A stretch of 64,000 nt of DNA from JADJYF01 sp965278995 (GCA_965278995.1 OZ257136.1:5208001-5272000); one strand, 5' to 3'; positions 44,250 through 54,191 are shown, counted from the stretch's first letter. Notes: generated by a model from the letters alone, not told the origin. Translations and numbers: made by a program.

Positions 44250-45471
44250 TTTTGTGGCCAGCGCTGGTATCGGAGAGGCAACGGCCTTTCCGGATGCCAA
44301 TGGCCATTTCGGCCCGTACGGCGGGCGCTTCGTCGCAGAAACCCTGATGGGACCGCTGGCCGAACTGGAGGCCGCCTATCATCGGTATTTGCGCGACCCG
44401 GAGTTCATGGCTGAACTCGACGGCGATCTGCAGCATTACGTCGGCCGCCCGTCACCGCTGTATTACGCGAAACGGTGGTCGGAAGCAGTCGGCGGTGCGC
44501 GAATCTATCTCAAACGGGAAGACTTGAACCATACCGGCGCGCATAAGATCAACAACACGGTCGGTCAGGCGCTGCTCGCGAAACGCATGGGCAAACCGCG
44601 CGTGATCGCCGAAACCGGTGCCGGCCAGCACGGCGTGGCGACAGCAACGGTGGCAGCGCGTTTTGGCATGCAATGCTGCGTCTACATGGGCTCGGCGGAT
44701 ATCCAGCGGCAGTCGCCGAACGTGTTCCGCATGAAGCTGCTGGGCGCCGAGGTGATCCCGGTCGAATCCGGATCAAAAACGCTGAAAGATGCCCTGAACG
44801 AAGCGTTGCGTGATTGGGTCAGCAATGTCGATGACACGTTCTACATCATCGGCACCGTGGCCGGCCCGCATCCGTATCCGGCGATGGTTCGCGACTTTCA
44901 GGCCATCATCGGGCGTGAAACGCGTGCGCAGAGTCTGGCCCAGGTCGGCCATTTGCCGGCCGCTGTCGTTGCCTGCGTTGGCGGCGGTTCGAACGCTATC
45001 GGCCTGTTCTATCCGTTCATCAACGATGCTGGTGTGCGCCTGCTCGGCGTCGAGGCCGGTGGGGATGGTGTCGCGACTGGTCGCCATTCCGCGCCACTCA
45101 GCGCCGGCAGACCCGGTGTTCTGCATGGCAATCGAACCTATCTGATGCAGGACGAATGCGGGCAGATTGAAGAGACGCATTCGATTTCCGCCGGGCTTGA
45201 TTATCCAGGTGTCGGCCCCGAGCATGCATGGCTGAAAGACTGCGGTCGCGCCGAGTACGTGACCGTGACCGATACCGAAGCACTCGCAGCGTTCCGTCGC
45301 GTGACGCGCATGGAAGGTATCATTCCCGCGCTCGAGTCGAGCCACGCGCTTGCGTACGCGGAAACGCTCGCGCGCGAGCTGCAGCGAGACCAATTCATCG
45401 TCGTCAATCTATCCGGTCGTGGCGACAAGGACATGCAGACCGTCGCTGCCATCGACTCGATTACGCTATGA
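44233..45471 (+). CDS. trpB: Tryptophan synthase beta chain
   Basis: PLP enzyme joining indole and serine. 412 residues: DANGHFGPYGGRFVAETLMG, the PLP lysine in HTGAHKINNTVGQALLAKRM, ETGAGQHGVATATVAARFG, GGGSNAIGLF phosphate loop, SAGLDYPGVGPEHAWL. The first codon is TTG at 44233, overlapping trpF, with AGAGG nine bases before; the next Met is inside the conserved core, so this start or a GTG at 44254 must be used. trpA follows after 16 bp. Confidence 0.97.
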   Translation: MNAKPDFVASAGIGEATAFPDANGHFGPYGGRFVAETLMGPLAELEAAYHRYLRDPEFMAELDGDLQHYVGRPSPLYYAKRWSEAVGGARIYLKREDLNHTGAHKINNTVGQALLAKRMGKPRVIAETGAGQHGVATATVAARFGMQCCVYMGSADIQRQSPNVFRMKLLGAEVIPVESGSKTLKDALNEALRDWVSNVDDTFYIIGTVAGPHPYPAMVRDFQAIIGRETRAQSLAQVGHLPAAVVACVGGGSNAIGLFYPFINDAGVRLLGVEAGGDGVATGRHSAPLSAGRPGVLHGNRTYLMQDECGQIEETHSISAGLDYPGVGPEHAWLKDCGRAEYVTVTDTEALAAFRRVTRMEGIIPALESSHALAYAETLARELQRDQFIVVNLSGRGDKDMQTVAAIDSITL

Positions 45472-45487
45472 GCGCCCGGGAGTATCC

Positions 45488-46303
45488 ATGAGCCGTATCG
45501 TCGAGTGTTTCGCCAGTCTGCAGCGCAGCGGCCGCAAAGGCCTGATCACGTTCATCACGGCCGGCGACCCGACGCCGGAAGCAACGCCGGCGTATATGCA
45601 TGCGCTGGTGAAAGGCGGCGCGGATATCCTCGAACTGGGTGTGCCGTTTTCCGACCCGATGGCCGATGGCCCGGTGATACAACGTTCGAGTGAACGCGCG
45701 CTGGCTGCGGGCACCACGCCGGACGAAGTGCTGCGTTGTGTCGCACGTTTTCGCCAACAGGATACCCGCACGCCAGTCGTGTTGATGGGCTACCTGAATC
45801 CGTTCGAGCACATGGGCGCTTTTGCCGAGCGTGCGATCGAGGCCGGTGTCGACGGCGTGCTGGTGGTCGATTTACCGCCGGAAGAAGCGAGCGAATTCAA
45901 CGGTCAGCTGTCTGCCGCAGGACTGGCACAAGTGTTTCTCGTCGCGCCGAATTCGTCGTCTGCACGTATTGCGACGATCTGCGCTTATGCCTCCGGCTTC
46001 GTCTACTTCGTCGGCGTCAAAGGGGTCACGGGCGGCAAAGCGCTCGATGTGGCTGGGATTCAGGCGCGCATCGGGGAAACGCGCGCCGCCTCGCGTCTGC
46101 CGGTCGGCATCGGTTTTGGCATCCGCACGCCGGAAGCGGCCGCCGAAGCCGCTGCCATTGCCGACGCCGTGGTCGTCGGCAGCACGCTGGTCGATATCAT
46201 CCAGAGCGGCATTGGCAAACCGACTTCGGATACAACCACCGTACTCGAACGCACGGTTGCCGCTCTGCGCAGCGCCATCGACGCGCGCGCCAGCGCCGCT
46301 TGA
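45488..46303 (+). CDS. trpA: Tryptophan synthase alpha chain
   Basis: Cleaves indole-3-glycerol phosphate to indole, channelled to TrpB. 271 residues from the ATG at 45488: catalytic Glu in ADILELGVPFSDPMADGPVI with the Asp of FSDPMADG, then VDGVLVVDLPPEE, and LPVGIGFGIRTPE. Complete. In-frame sequence upstream is part of trpB and not coding for this product. Confidence 0.97.
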   Translation: MSRIVECFASLQRSGRKGLITFITAGDPTPEATPAYMHALVKGGADILELGVPFSDPMADGPVIQRSSERALAAGTTPDEVLRCVARFRQQDTRTPVVLMGYLNPFEHMGAFAERAIEAGVDGVLVVDLPPEEASEFNGQLSAAGLAQVFLVAPNSSSARIATICAYASGFVYFVGVKGVTGGKALDVAGIQARIGETRAASRLPVGIGFGIRTPEAAAEAAAIADAVVVGSTLVDIIQSGIGKPTSDTTTVLERTVAALRSAIDARASAA

Positions 46304-46324
46304 GCAACAGCACAAGGATACTTC

Positions 46325-47221
46325 GTGAACTGGTTCAAGCGACTACTTCCTGCAAGCATCCGCACCCAGGGTCTAGCCAAGCGCTCGATCCCGGAAGGAC
46401 TGTGGACGAGTTGCCCCGAGTGCAAGGCCGTGCTGTATCGCGCCGAGCTCGAACGCAATCTCGATGTCTGCATCAAATGCGGTCATCACATGCGGATTTC
46501 CGCGCGTCGTCGTCTGCTGAAATTCCTCGACGCCGATAGCGGCCGGGAAATCGGGGCTAATCTCGGGCCGGTCGACTTTCTCAAGTTCAAGGATACCAAG
46601 CGCTACCGCGACCGCATCGTTGCTGCGCAGAAAAGCAGCGGCGAAAGCGATGCGCTGATCGTCATGGAAGGTCGCATCAACGGGCTGCCGCTGGTCGTGA
46701 GCGCGTTCGAATTTCAGTTCATGGGCGGTTCGATGGGTTCGGTCGTCGGCGAGCGTTTCGTGCGCGGTGCGCAACGCTGTATCGAGGCGCGCCTGCCGTA
46801 TGTGTGTTTCTGTGCCAGCGGCGGTGCGCGCATGCAGGAAGCGCTGGTCTCGCTCATGCAGATGGCCAAGACGAGTTCGGCGATCGCTGAATTGCGCGAA
46901 CAGCGCCTGCCCTATATCGTGGTGTTGACCGACCCGACTACCGGCGGTGTCTCGGCCAGTCTCGGCACGCTCGGCGACATCATTATCGCCGAGCCCGGCG
47001 CGCTGATTGGTTTTGCCGGCCCGCGCGTCATCGAGCAGACCGTGCGCGAAGTTTTGCCGGAAGGCTTTCAGCGCAGTGAATTTCTGCTGCAGCACGGTGC
47101 CATCGACATGATTGTCGATCGGCGCGAACTGAAATCGACAATAACCTCGCTGCTTTCCATCCTTGTGCATCTGCCTGCGCCCGTCGCCCCCACAACGCTG
47201 GCTGTCGCGGACGCCCCTTGA
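46325..47221 (+). CDS. accD: Acetyl-CoA carboxylase carboxyltransferase beta subunit
   Basis: Half of the carboxyltransferase that makes malonyl-CoA for fatty-acid synthesis; pairs with AccA, which is not here. 298 residues, start GTG at 46325 with AAGGA upstream. N-terminal zinc ribbon C30, C33, C49 and C52 (CPECKAVL.. CIKCGHH), then the crotonase-like carboxylase fold: FEFQFMGGSMGSVVGERFV, CASGGARMQE, TDPTTGGVSASLGTLGDI, GFAGPRVIEQT. The stop shares one base with the folC ATG (TGATG). Confidence 0.97.
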   Translation: MNWFKRLLPASIRTQGLAKRSIPEGLWTSCPECKAVLYRAELERNLDVCIKCGHHMRISARRRLLKFLDADSGREIGANLGPVDFLKFKDTKRYRDRIVAAQKSSGESDALIVMEGRINGLPLVVSAFEFQFMGGSMGSVVGERFVRGAQRCIEARLPYVCFCASGGARMQEALVSLMQMAKTSSAIAELREQRLPYIVVLTDPTTGGVSASLGTLGDIIIAEPGALIGFAGPRVIEQTVREVLPEGFQRSEFLLQHGAIDMIVDRRELKSTITSLLSILVHLPAPVAPTTLAVADAP

Positions 47222-48555
47222 TGTCGGCACAGGGCTTTCCGCCGCTCGCGCGAACCGAGAACGCGCCGCCGAGCCACCATGCAACGCTGGCTGAATGGTT
47301 GACCTGGCTCGAAGCGGGGCGCGGCGAGCATATCGATCTCGGTCTCGAGCGGACTCGCGAAGTCGCGCAGCGACTCGGATTAACGCGCCCTGCACCAGTT
47401 GTAGTGACCGTCGCCGGAACCAACGGCAAAGGCTCCAGCGTTGCACTGCTCGAGCGTATCTGGCGTACAGCGGGTTATGTGGTTGGTGCCTACACGTCGC
47501 CGCATCTCATCCGCTACAACGAACGTGTGCGCATTGCCGGTGAAGAAGTCACCGATGGCGCGTTGACAGCCGCATTTGCCCGCATCGAGCGCGCGCGCGG
47601 CGACGTACCGTTGACCTATTTCGAGTTCGGCACCCTGGCCGCACTGCTGGTGTTCGAGGATGCCGCGCTCGATGTCGCGGTGCTGGAAGTCGGGCTCGGC
47701 GGGCGGCTCGATGCCGTTAATATCATTGACGCCGATGTCGCACTGATTGCCGCTATCGGTCTCGATCATGAAGACTGGCTCGGTTCCACGCGCGAGCTGA
47801 TCGCGTGCGAGAAAGCCGGCATCATGCGTAACGGCCGGCCGGTTGTGTGCTCTGACGAAAATCTGCCTGTTACCATGCTCGAATGCGCTGAGCGCTATGG
47901 CGCCCACGCCCATGTACTCGGCGTCGACTATGGGTTTGAGGCGGACCACGACAGTTGGGCGTGGTGGTCGGGCGATCTGGTGCTGGACGGACTGCCGCGT
48001 CCGGCGCTGAACGGCAATCATCAATTCCGCAACGCTGCCGGCGCGCTTGAAGTACTGCATCTGCTTGGCGCGCGCCTGCCGGTCAGCGCCGCGCACATCG
48101 CCGAAGGTCTGCGCGCGGTCGAACTGCGCGGGCGCTTTCATCTATTGCGCGGCACGTTCGAATACGTCATGGATGTCGCACACAATCCACAGGCCGCCGA
48201 TATTTTTACCAGCACCCTGGCCGGCATGCCGCGCGCGCCACGCACGCATGCCCTGATCGGCATGCTGAAAACCAAAAATCATGTCGAGTTCTTACGCCCG
48301 CTCGCTGTGCACGTCGACGCCTGGCATTTCGCCTCGTTGCCCGGTGGCAACGGCGCGCCGGCCGAGGAACTCGCCCGCAGCCTGCGACAGGTGGCGTCGC
48401 GTGCTCAGGCGAGTTGTCACGCCGATGTCGCGAACGCGCACGCCGCCATCGTCGATAGTGCCGCGCCCGGCGAACGCATTCTCGTACTCGGTTCGTTTCT
48501 GACAGTGGGTGCGATGTTGCGCTTGATTGCGCTTGCGCCGGATGCATTCCGCTGA
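47221..48555 (+). CDS. folC: Bifunctional dihydrofolate/folylpolyglutamate synthase
   Basis: Adds glutamates to folates. 444 residues: VTVAGTNGKGSSVALLERIW (ATP loop GTNGKGS), AYTSPHLIRYNERVRI, LEVGLGGRLDAVNIID, and DVAHNPQAADIF, all family marks. It couples to accD and dedD through TGATG overlaps at both ends, the standard accD-folC-dedD-cvpA-purF run. The first Met (TTG at 47218 or ATG at 47221) differs by one residue only. Confidence 0.96.
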   Translation: MSAQGFPPLARTENAPPSHHATLAEWLTWLEAGRGEHIDLGLERTREVAQRLGLTRPAPVVVTVAGTNGKGSSVALLERIWRTAGYVVGAYTSPHLIRYNERVRIAGEEVTDGALTAAFARIERARGDVPLTYFEFGTLAALLVFEDAALDVAVLEVGLGGRLDAVNIIDADVALIAAIGLDHEDWLGSTRELIACEKAGIMRNGRPVVCSDENLPVTMLECAERYGAHAHVLGVDYGFEADHDSWAWWSGDLVLDGLPRPALNGNHQFRNAAGALEVLHLLGARLPVSAAHIAEGLRAVELRGRFHLLRGTFEYVMDVAHNPQAADIFTSTLAGMPRAPRTHALIGMLKTKNHVEFLRPLAVHVDAWHFASLPGGNGAPAEELARSLRQVASRAQASCHADVANAHAAIVDSAAPGERILVLGSFLTVGAMLRLIALAPDAFR

Positions 48556-49253
48556 TGGAGCGCCAGCTGAAGCAGCGGGTGGTAGGCGCGGCGCTGCTGG
48601 TCGCTTTCGGCGTGATATTCATCCCGATATTTCTCGATAACGATGCCGTACAGACCGCCGTTCCACCGGCAGTCGAGATCCCACCGCCGCCCGACGATAC
48701 GGCGACGGCACTACCGCTCGACGAGCCGACGATCGAGCGTTTGCGGGCCGGCATCGAGACGCCGGCGGTCGCCTCTGGCGCGCCGACAGCCGAGCCGCCA
48801 TCTGAACCTGTGCCGGACCTGCCGACCGAGTCACCGGCGCCCGCCAATCCTGCAAACGGGATGGAAACCAGGGAAGCGGCCATTCAAGGAGCGGTCACAA
48901 CACCAGCAGAAGCGACCGGAAAGCCGCCAGCAAGCGCGGCGAACACAAAGCCTGCCGAAGCCAGGGCACCCATCGAGACCACTGCCGATGGTGGGGCTGC
49001 CACGACGTCCGCCACGATGTCCGGTTGGGCTATCCAACTCGGCAGCTTCGCCAGCGAAGCCAACGCCCGCCGACTGCTCGACAAGCTTCGCGCCGCCGGC
49101 TACACCGCGTATCTGGAGCGCCATCGCGAAGCTGAGAACACCGTATTTAAAGTCCGGGTCGGGCCTGAACGCCAGCGTGCCGATGCGGAGCAGTTGCGCG
49201 AACGACTTGAACGCGAGTTCGCCAGCAAGGGCATCCTGCGCCCCTATCGCTGA
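48555..49253 (+). CDS. dedD: DedD-like SPOR-domain cell division protein
   Basis: A bitopic division protein: 232 residues with a short cytoplasmic start (MERQLKQR), one membrane helix (VVGAALLVAFGVIFIPIFL), a Pro/Ala/Thr-rich periplasmic linker, and a C-terminal SPOR domain (WAIQLGSFASEANARRLLDK, LRAAGYTAYLE, KVRVGPERQRADAEQL) that binds denuded septal glycan. The ATG overlaps the folC stop. Its position between folC and cvpA supports DedD over other SPOR proteins. Confidence 0.93.
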   Translation: MERQLKQRVVGAALLVAFGVIFIPIFLDNDAVQTAVPPAVEIPPPPDDTATALPLDEPTIERLRAGIETPAVASGAPTAEPPSEPVPDLPTESPAPANPANGMETREAAIQGAVTTPAEATGKPPASAANTKPAEARAPIETTADGGAATTSATMSGWAIQLGSFASEANARRLLDKLRAAGYTAYLERHREAENTVFKVRVGPERQRADAEQLRERLEREFASKGILRPYR

Positions 49254-49306
49254 CGCTGGGGGGCGTCTCTGCTACACTCGGCGCGCTATTGTCGAGCGGC
49301 CCTCGC

Positions 49307-49795
49307 ATGAACTGGGTGGATCTCACCATCGTTGTCATCGTTGTTCTTTCCGCGGTCATCAGTCTGTTCCGCGGCTTCGTCCGCGAAGTCCTGTCGCTGC
49401 TTGCCTGGGTCGCTGCGTTCTGGCTCGCCGCGCGCCTGGTGCGCCCGGCCGCGGCCCTGCTCGAACCTGTCGTCACGGTTGAAGCTGCACGGATCGTACT
49501 GGCGTTCATGGGTGTATTGATCGGGGTACTGCTGCTGGCCGGGGTGATTAACTACATCGTCGGTCGCCTGCTCGACAAGACCGGACTTTCGGGCCCCGAC
49601 CGCCTGCTCGGTATGATCTTCGGCATCTTGCGTGGCGCCGCCATCGTCGCCATCATCGTCTTCGTCGCCGGACTGACGCGTCTACCCGGCGCGAGCTGGT
49701 GGCAGCAGGCACGGCTGATGCCACCATTCGAAGTCGCTGCGCTGACCGCCGTCGGCTATCTGCCACCCGACCTCGCCAAACATTTCAGCTTCTGA
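49307..49795 (+). CDS. cvpA: CvpA family membrane protein
   Basis: A 162-residue inner-membrane protein with four hydrophobic stretches: WVDLTIVVIVVLSAVISLF, an amphipathic LSLLAWVAAFWLAARLV, IVLAFMGVLIGVLLLAGVIN and GILRGAAIVAIIVFVAGL. GLDKTGLSG-type loop: LLDKTGLSGPDRLLG, with the RG motif FRGFVRE. Named from colicin V production in E. coli; it is also tied to envelope stress and biofilm. The ATG at 49307 fits the family start. purF follows, as usual. Confidence 0.94.
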   Translation: MNWVDLTIVVIVVLSAVISLFRGFVREVLSLLAWVAAFWLAARLVRPAAALLEPVVTVEAARIVLAFMGVLIGVLLLAGVINYIVGRLLDKTGLSGPDRLLGMIFGILRGAAIVAIIVFVAGLTRLPGASWWQQARLMPPFEVAALTAVGYLPPDLAKHFSF

Positions 49796-49846
49796 GCGTG
49801 CTTATGCACCGCCCGCCAGCTGCCGAGCACAGGAATCACCTCTGAC

Positions 49847-51376
49847 ATGTGCGGAATCATCGGTATCGTCGCCAAAAGCGCCGTCAATCAGATGTTGTAC
49901 GACGGTCTGACCGTGCTCCAGCATCGCGGGCAGGATGCCGCAGGCATTGCCACCTACGAAGAAGGGCGGCTATATCTGCGCAAGTCGAACGGACTGGTGC
50001 GCGACGTCTTCCATACCCGCCATATGGTCAATCTGCGCGGTCGGATGGGCATCGGCCATGTCCGCTATCCGACGGCCGGTGTGTCGTCCAATGCCGAAGC
50101 GCAACCGTTCTACGTTAATTCGCCGTATGGCATCACCTTGGCACATAACGGCAACCTGACCAATTCCGAGCAGCTCAAACAGGAGTTGTTCGAAGACGAC
50201 CTGCGGCACATCAATACGGAATCGGATTCCGAGGTGCTGCTGAATGTGATCGCGCATGAACTGCAGGCTTTCGGCAAGTTCCGCATCGATGCTGCAGACA
50301 TCTTTCGCGCCGTTGCACGCGTTCATCGACGCTGCTCAGGCGGTTACGCGGCAGTGGCGATGATCACCGGCGTCGGCATCATCGGCTTCCGCGACCCTTA
50401 CGGCATCCGGCCGATAGTCTTCGGCAAGCGCGATACGCCGGAAGGAACGGAGTACGCGATTGCGTCCGAGTCAGTGGCTCTCGACGCGCTCGGCTTTGAA
50501 CTCATACGCGACATCGCACCGGGCGAAGTCGTTTTCATCAGCAAGGCAGGCGAACTGCATACCCAGCAGTGCGCGCGACCGACACACTACGCGCCGTGCA
50601 TCTTCGAGCATGTTTATCTGGCCCGACCGGATTCGATCATCGACGGCATCTCGGTGCACAAGGCACGTATGCGGATGGGTGAAGCGCTGGCCGAGAAGAT
50701 CATGCGCGAATGGTCGGGGCATGATATCGACGTCGTCATTCCGATCCCCGACACAGCGCGAACTGCGGCCCTCGAGCTGGCTAACGCATTGAACCTGAAG
50801 TATCGCGAAGGATTCATCAAGAATCGATACATCCCGCGCACGTTCATCATGCCGGGCCAGGCGATGCGGAGAAAATCCGTACGTCAGAAACTGAACGCCA
50901 TCGACCTCGAGTTCGATGGCAAGAATGTGCTGCTGGTCGATGACTCGATCGTTCGCGGCACGACGTCCGGGCAAATTATCGAGATGGCGCGCGAGGCCGG
51001 TGCGCGCAAAGTGTATTTCGCCTCCGCCGCGCCGCCGGTGCGGTACCCGAACGTCTATGGCATCGACATGCCGACGCCGGCGGAACTCATCGCGCACAAT
51101 CGCAGCGAAGACGAAATCTGCAAGCTCATCGGCGCCGACCGTCTGATCTTTCAGGATCTCGATGCGCTGGTCGATGCCGCACGGCGCGGCAACCGCAACA
51201 TCACCGAGTTCGAGCAGTCATGTTTCAGCGGGGAATATGTGACTGGCGATATCAGCGATGTCTATCTCGCGCGCGTCGGCAGTCTGCGCGCCGACGAAGC
51301 GAAAGCGCAACGTTCGCGCGACGAAGACTCGCTGCGCGACCTCTTCACGGCCAACGGCGTATCGGTCGACGTCTGA
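49847..51376 (+). CDS. purF: Amidophosphoribosyltransferase
   Basis: First committed step of purine synthesis. 509 residues: the N-terminal nucleophile Cys follows Met directly (MCGIIGIVAKSAV), VLQHRGQDAAGI and RYPTAGVSS in the glutaminase domain, and the PRPP loop VLLVDDSIVRGTTSGQI. No propeptide, like E. coli. It ends the accD-purF run; metZ follows by about 70 bp. Confidence 0.97.
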   Translation: MCGIIGIVAKSAVNQMLYDGLTVLQHRGQDAAGIATYEEGRLYLRKSNGLVRDVFHTRHMVNLRGRMGIGHVRYPTAGVSSNAEAQPFYVNSPYGITLAHNGNLTNSEQLKQELFEDDLRHINTESDSEVLLNVIAHELQAFGKFRIDAADIFRAVARVHRRCSGGYAAVAMITGVGIIGFRDPYGIRPIVFGKRDTPEGTEYAIASESVALDALGFELIRDIAPGEVVFISKAGELHTQQCARPTHYAPCIFEHVYLARPDSIIDGISVHKARMRMGEALAEKIMREWSGHDIDVVIPIPDTARTAALELANALNLKYREGFIKNRYIPRTFIMPGQAMRRKSVRQKLNAIDLEFDGKNVLLVDDSIVRGTTSGQIIEMAREAGARKVYFASAAPPVRYPNVYGIDMPTPAELIAHNRSEDEICKLIGADRLIFQDLDALVDAARRGNRNITEFEQSCFSGEYVTGDISDVYLARVGSLRADEAKAQRSRDEDSLRDLFTANGVSVDV

Positions 51377-51447
51377 CCGATAGTTCGACTTACATTTGAC
51401 AGCGACTGCTCGTGCAACGCGGCGCATCGGCGCCGACTGAGAATACT

Positions 51448-52629
51448 ATGGATCCCGATTACGAACCCGGACTTGCGACGCTGGCCTGCCGGGCAGGACA
51501 GGTGCGTACTGCTGAAATGGAGCAGAGCGAAGCGTTGTTTCTTTCTTCCAGTTTCTGTTTCACGTCGGCGGCACAAGCGGCAGCGCGTTTCGCCGGTGAA
51601 GAAGACGGTAACGTCTATAGTCGCTTCACCAATCCCACGGTGCGTGCATTCGAAGAACGCCTCGCTGCGATGGAAGGCGGCGAGCGCTGTATTGCAACAG
51701 CCTCGGGCATGAGCGCGATCATGAGTCTCAGCTTGGCGTTGCTCTCAGCAGGCGATGAGGTCGTCGTCTCGCGCGGGGTGTTCGGCACGACGGTCAATCT
51801 GTTCAAGAATGTTCTCTCGCGATTCGGCGTGACAACGACTTTTGTCGACATGACCGACATGGCGGCGTGGGAACGCGCGATTACACCAGCGACCCGCATG
51901 CTGTTCCTGGAGACTCCGTCGAATCCGTTGACCGATGTCGCCGATATCTCGCTGCTGGCTGAACTCGCGCATTCCCATGGCTGCCTGCTGGTCGTCGACA
52001 ATTGTTTCTGCACGCCGGTGCTGCAGCGGCCGCTCGCGCTCGGCGCGGATGTCATCATCCATTCGGCGACCAAATATCTGGACGGGCAGGGGCGCTGCCT
52101 CGGTGGCGCCATCGTCGGCGGTGCCGCGCTGATGAAAGACAAAGTATTTCCGATCCTGCGCAATGCCGGCCCGACCATGAGTCCATTCAACGCCTGGGTT
52201 TTTTTGAAGGGACTCGAGACGCTGGACATCCGCATGGAGCGGCACTCTCGCAACGCGCTCGAAGTGGCCTCATGGCTCGCTGCCCGCAGCGACGTACTGC
52301 GCGTACATTATCCTGGTCTCGAATCACATCCACAGCATGCGCTCGCGCGCCGCCAGCAAAGCGGCTTCGGTGGCATCGTGAGTTTCGAAGTCAACGACCG
52401 AGCCGCCGCGTGGCGCATCATCGACCGCGTACGTTATTTCTCAATCACGGCCAATCTCGGCGATACCAAGAGCATCATCACGCATCCGGCCACCACCACC
52501 CACGGGCGCCTGAGCGCCGCTGAGCGCGCGCAGATGAACATCGGCGAGGGCCTTATCCGACTCTCGGTCGGAATCGAAGATGTGCGCGACCTCATCGCAG
52601 ATCTTCAACGGGCGATGGATGCGGACTGA
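51448..52629 (+). CDS. metZ: O-succinylhomoserine sulfhydrylase
   Basis: PLP enzyme of the Cys/Met metabolism family that makes homocysteine directly from O-succinylhomoserine and sulfide. 393 residues from the ATG at 51448: NVYSRFTNPTVRAFEERLAA, TASGMSAIMSLSLAL, ETPSNPLTDVADI, VDNCFCTPVLQRPLALGADV, and the PLP lysine in HSATKYLDGQGRCLGGA. The purF-metZ neighbourhood and the DGQGR segment favour MetZ over MetB or MetC. An upstream GTG would add 12 residues. Sulfide for it comes from assimilation genes not in the window. Confidence 0.93.
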   Translation: MDPDYEPGLATLACRAGQVRTAEMEQSEALFLSSSFCFTSAAQAAARFAGEEDGNVYSRFTNPTVRAFEERLAAMEGGERCIATASGMSAIMSLSLALLSAGDEVVVSRGVFGTTVNLFKNVLSRFGVTTTFVDMTDMAAWERAITPATRMLFLETPSNPLTDVADISLLAELAHSHGCLLVVDNCFCTPVLQRPLALGADVIIHSATKYLDGQGRCLGGAIVGGAALMKDKVFPILRNAGPTMSPFNAWVFLKGLETLDIRMERHSRNALEVASWLAARSDVLRVHYPGLESHPQHALARRQQSGFGGIVSFEVNDRAAAWRIIDRVRYFSITANLGDTKSIITHPATTTHGRLSAAERAQMNIGEGLIRLSVGIEDVRDLIADLQRAMDAD

Positions 52630-52668
52630 GCAGTCGGCGGAGTGCCGGGTTGTAAGTCGCATCAATAG

Positions 52669-53379
52669 CTACAAGTTGGTGTCGTAGCCGAAGAACTCCA
52701 TGTCGGCTTTCCACACGTTATTGGCCAGAAAAATCTCGAGCAGCTCGTCGTTCCAGACTTCGCGCCAGTCGGCGTGGTTCGTCCTGGTCGTGCTGACCTG
52801 TGGTAACACAACGGGTTCGAGGCCGGCTCGTTCCAGAAATTGCGACCAGTCCGTGCACAGAAACTCATAGCGTCCGATGAAATCGGGCAGAACCTGCCCA
52901 GCAGCATCCGTCACGAAGGCCTTCATGGATTTTCTGGCCGATCCGGTGCCACCGGACGCAAGCCAACTTCTGAAACTACCAGCCGCGCGGGCTTCGGGAT
53001 AGAGATGCGGGATCTTCTGCGTGTGGAACGAATAGACAGATAACAAACGGTCGAGCGGATTGCGGATAAAGCATGCCTTGAAATACACATCCCAATTATC
53101 TTCGGTAAACAGTACGCGCCGCTGCTGGAAGAGCCAGTGCGGGGAGCAATGTTTCAATCCTGGTTCATCATTCCAGCAATCTGCTGGCAGTTGCTTGCCA
53201 TGATATCGGGCGAGCCGCTCAAGCTTTGAACGAATTCGCTTCAGCAGTGGCAGGGTCTGGTCGAGACGGATCCGGTACTTCGGTTGGTCGAAGTACGAGC
53301 TCAGCGCTTCGTCCATGCTCGAGGTACCGGTCTTTTCCATCGAAAACAGGATGAAGCGTGGATTCTCGGAAATGATCAT
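52669..53379 (-). CDS. Sulfotransferase family protein
   Basis: A 236-residue PAPS-dependent sulfotransferase-like protein. The 5'-phosphosulfate loop is at the start (RFILFSMEKTGTSSMDEALS, with the K-T-G-T-S-S core), and the 3'-phosphate region is FKACFIRNPLDRLLSVYSFH with the R and S. Later WREVWNDELLEIFLANNVWK resembles the C-terminal helix of bacterial sulfotransferases. The ATG (53377-53379) overlaps the stop of the next gene by ATGA. It is the last gene of the glycan operon, so it probably sulfates the glycan, but protein or lipid substrates are possible. It converges on metZ. Confidence 0.82.
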   Translation of the reverse strand: MIISENPRFILFSMEKTGTSSMDEALSSYFDQPKYRIRLDQTLPLLKRIRSKLERLARYHGKQLPADCWNDEPGLKHCSPHWLFQQRRVLFTEDNWDVYFKACFIRNPLDRLLSVYSFHTQKIPHLYPEARAAGSFRSWLASGGTGSARKSMKAFVTDAAGQVLPDFIGRYEFLCTDWSQFLERAGLEPVVLPQVSTTRTNHADWREVWNDELLEIFLANNVWKADMEFFGYDTNL

Positions 53380-54191
53380 GCGCCAACCTGTTCGAGCGGA
53401 TCTCCGGTCCACTCCTTGGCGTCGTAGCCGAGACGCTTGCGTAGTTCTGCAATGCGCTGATCGGCCTTGACCAAGGCCAATAGCTCCGGATCCTGGCCGA
53501 GCGTGGTCGCGGGTTGAACCTGCCGCGAGCGAATCTTCTCGCTCGCGTCGTCGCCGCCCCATTGCCATTCGCCACCGGTCGGAGGAGCGTAAGCGCTGAC
53601 GCCTTGCGTCATATTCGAGCCGATAAACTTGAACAGCGCCGCCGAGATCGTGACCGGGTCGGCAACCAGGTCCTCGTAGCGGACATAGCGCCCCCGCGCG
53701 CCAGCTTCGCCACTCTTAGTGACAATCTGCGCGGTATAGCGAAGCCAGTAGGCAATCAGTTCGCTGTCGGCGGGTTTGTCAGTGCCCGGCATGGCTTTTA
53801 TCGAGCACAGGGTCGGGTAGCAATCGCGGACCAGACCAATCATACGGAACCGGTTCAGCCTCGGCACTTCGAAAGTACTGATCGTGTCGGTAAACCACAC
53901 CGGGTGTTTGAGCACGATGATGGGTTCCGATGCGAGCCGGCAGTAACGCGTATAGAAATCGAAGTCGTTGGTTCGCAGCTGGTGGAACTGCACTTCCGCG
54001 AGATGCGATACATCGGGGGCCGTGCCGAGCATGGCCTTGAGCAACGTCGAGCCGCTGCGCATCGTGCACAGGATAAGAACGAGCGTCTTTCTCGGCGCAA
54101 GAAGGTAGCGGCAGAAATCGCGGCGATGTTCAAAATATTCGCGCACGATTCGTCCTGTCATGATTTTGACCGGGCGCCCTGCATGCAGCAA
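53376..54191 (-). CDS. Sulfotransferase family protein
   Basis: A second sulfotransferase-like protein, 271 residues from a TTG at 54191, or 261 from the ATG at 54159-54161; a GAGGAGG lies about 20 bp before the TTG, so the start is uncertain. The 5'-phosphosulfate loop is LVLILCTMRSGSTLLKAMLG and the 3'-site is RFRMIGLVRDCYPTLCSIKA with RD and S. It differs clearly from the following sulfotransferase, so they are not a recent duplicate. Tight coupling in the operon suggests that two distinct positions are sulfated, by inference. Confidence 0.82.
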   Translation of the reverse strand: MLHAGRPVKIMTGRIVREYFEHRRDFCRYLLAPRKTLVLILCTMRSGSTLLKAMLGTAPDVSHLAEVQFHQLRTNDFDFYTRYCRLASEPIIVLKHPVWFTDTISTFEVPRLNRFRMIGLVRDCYPTLCSIKAMPGTDKPADSELIAYWLRYTAQIVTKSGEAGARGRYVRYEDLVADPVTISAALFKFIGSNMTQGVSAYAPPTGGEWQWGGDDASEKIRSRQVQPATTLGQDPELLALVKADQRIAELRKRLGYDAKEWTGDPLEQVGA